Source: Lachnospiraceae bacterium (lineage in GTDB: Bacteria > Bacillota > Clostridia > Oscillospirales > Ruminococcaceae). Taken from it: a stretch of 6,776 nt of DNA. How positions within the stretch are numbered: position 1 is the first letter of the stretch; each line of letters opens with the position of its first letter. Where the stretch lies: NCBI GenBank assembly GCA_023664705.1, contig JAMPFE010000095.1, positions 1-6,776 of the forward strand, written 5' to 3'. Under the pieces are notes generated by a model. It was not told where the DNA came from and ran no database searches. It was given only the letters and a program-made list of their open reading frames with translations. Below are positions 6,548 to 6,776 of the stretch, in pieces. The translations under genes and the position numbers were made by a program.

Positions 6548-6776
6548 TTATTTATAATAACTTACATTAACTTTATAAGATACAATGTCGAAAACATCTC
6601 CAAACATTACGTCGTCTATATTAAAACTTCGATACGTTCTTTGTCCGGATTTTAATAACATTGATTCCGGATATGCCGCTGCATTTAACATAATGCCTTC
6701 GTCGTTGTAATACACGATTGAAGCTTTTATATCTTCTTCTTTGAAAGTGGTTTTGCCGGTATTCTCAAACCCTATT
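6548..6776 (-). CDS. C-terminal part of a convergent gene, possible FxLYD/Ig-like exported protein
   Basis: The reverse strand is open from the window edge to a TAA at 6548-6550, giving the last 75 residues (first whole codon at 6773-6775). The visible part begins IGFENTGKTTFKEEDIKAS. It continues with a strand and turn IVYYNDEGIM, then SMLLKSGQRTYRSFNID, and ends in VSYKVNVSYYK. The pattern (N-T-G-K, a V-x-Y-Y-N-x-E-G strand, an L-x-S-G-Q turn before a final strand) resembles FxLYD-type beta-sandwich domains found in exported lipoproteins of Firmicutes. The resemblance is by eye only. The start and any signal peptide lie beyond the window. The opposite orientation and shared terminator separate it from the tail operon; it may be a host gene, a phage lysogeny or accessory gene, or a moron. 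Confidence 0.7.
   Translation of the reverse strand, partial: IGFENTGKTTFKEEDIKASIVYYNDEGIMLNAAAYPESMLLKSGQRTYRSFNIDDVMFGDVFDIVSYKVNVSYYK

Noticed and set aside
1..6776. tRNA genes, CRISPR arrays, insertion sequence ends
   Set aside because: No cloverleaf-like sequence, regularly spaced direct repeats or transposase with terminal inverted repeats was seen on either strand by eye.

Overview
The window looks like part of the tail region of a temperate or lytic siphophage (or a prophage) of a low- to moderate-GC Firmicute, most likely a Clostridia-type gut bacterium. The reasons are strong GGAGG/GAGGTGAT ribosome binding sites, a GTG start, A+T-leaning codon use, and a tape measure protein of the type common in clostridial phages. 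The host assignment is inference.

Layout. Positions 1 to about 1160 hold the 3' part of a homing element. It contains a zinc-ribbon homing endonuclease with a Vsr/EDxHD-like C-terminal nuclease domain. The coding frame is already open at base 1, is interrupted by one TAA at 163-165, and continues in the same frame from an ATG at 190 to 1101. A non-coding tail with one 8-bp hairpin follows. From about 1159 the reading frame of a tail tape measure protein resumes in the middle of its conserved N-terminal-type domain, with no ribosome binding site. The ATG at 1165 is therefore almost certainly an internal methionine. The upstream part of the tape measure gene should lie left of the window, and the element between the two parts is best explained as an endonuclease-bearing self-splicing intron, probably group I. 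I could not identify a convincing intron core in the visible part.

Positions 1165-5535 encode the large 3' exon of the tape measure (1456 residues here). Positions 5550-5906 encode a small tail-region protein of unknown function, translationally tied to the tape gene (14-nt gap, GAGGTGAT Shine-Dalgarno, GTG start). Positions 5911-6540 form what appears to be a self-contained unit: an extended -10 promoter, a hairpin at the start of the transcript, a strong ribosome binding site, an acidic 168-residue protein of unknown function, and an 11-bp-stem terminator.

Beyond the terminator, on the opposite strand, is the 3' end of a convergent gene. Its visible 75 residues resemble an FxLYD/Ig-like domain of an exported protein. 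The expected distal tail (Dit) and tail-associated lysin genes are not in the window.

How the parts relate: the tape measure and the two small downstream genes belong to the structural module. The homing endonuclease is a parasite of the tape gene that would spread into uninterrupted alleles. The convergent gene marks the end of this transcription direction.
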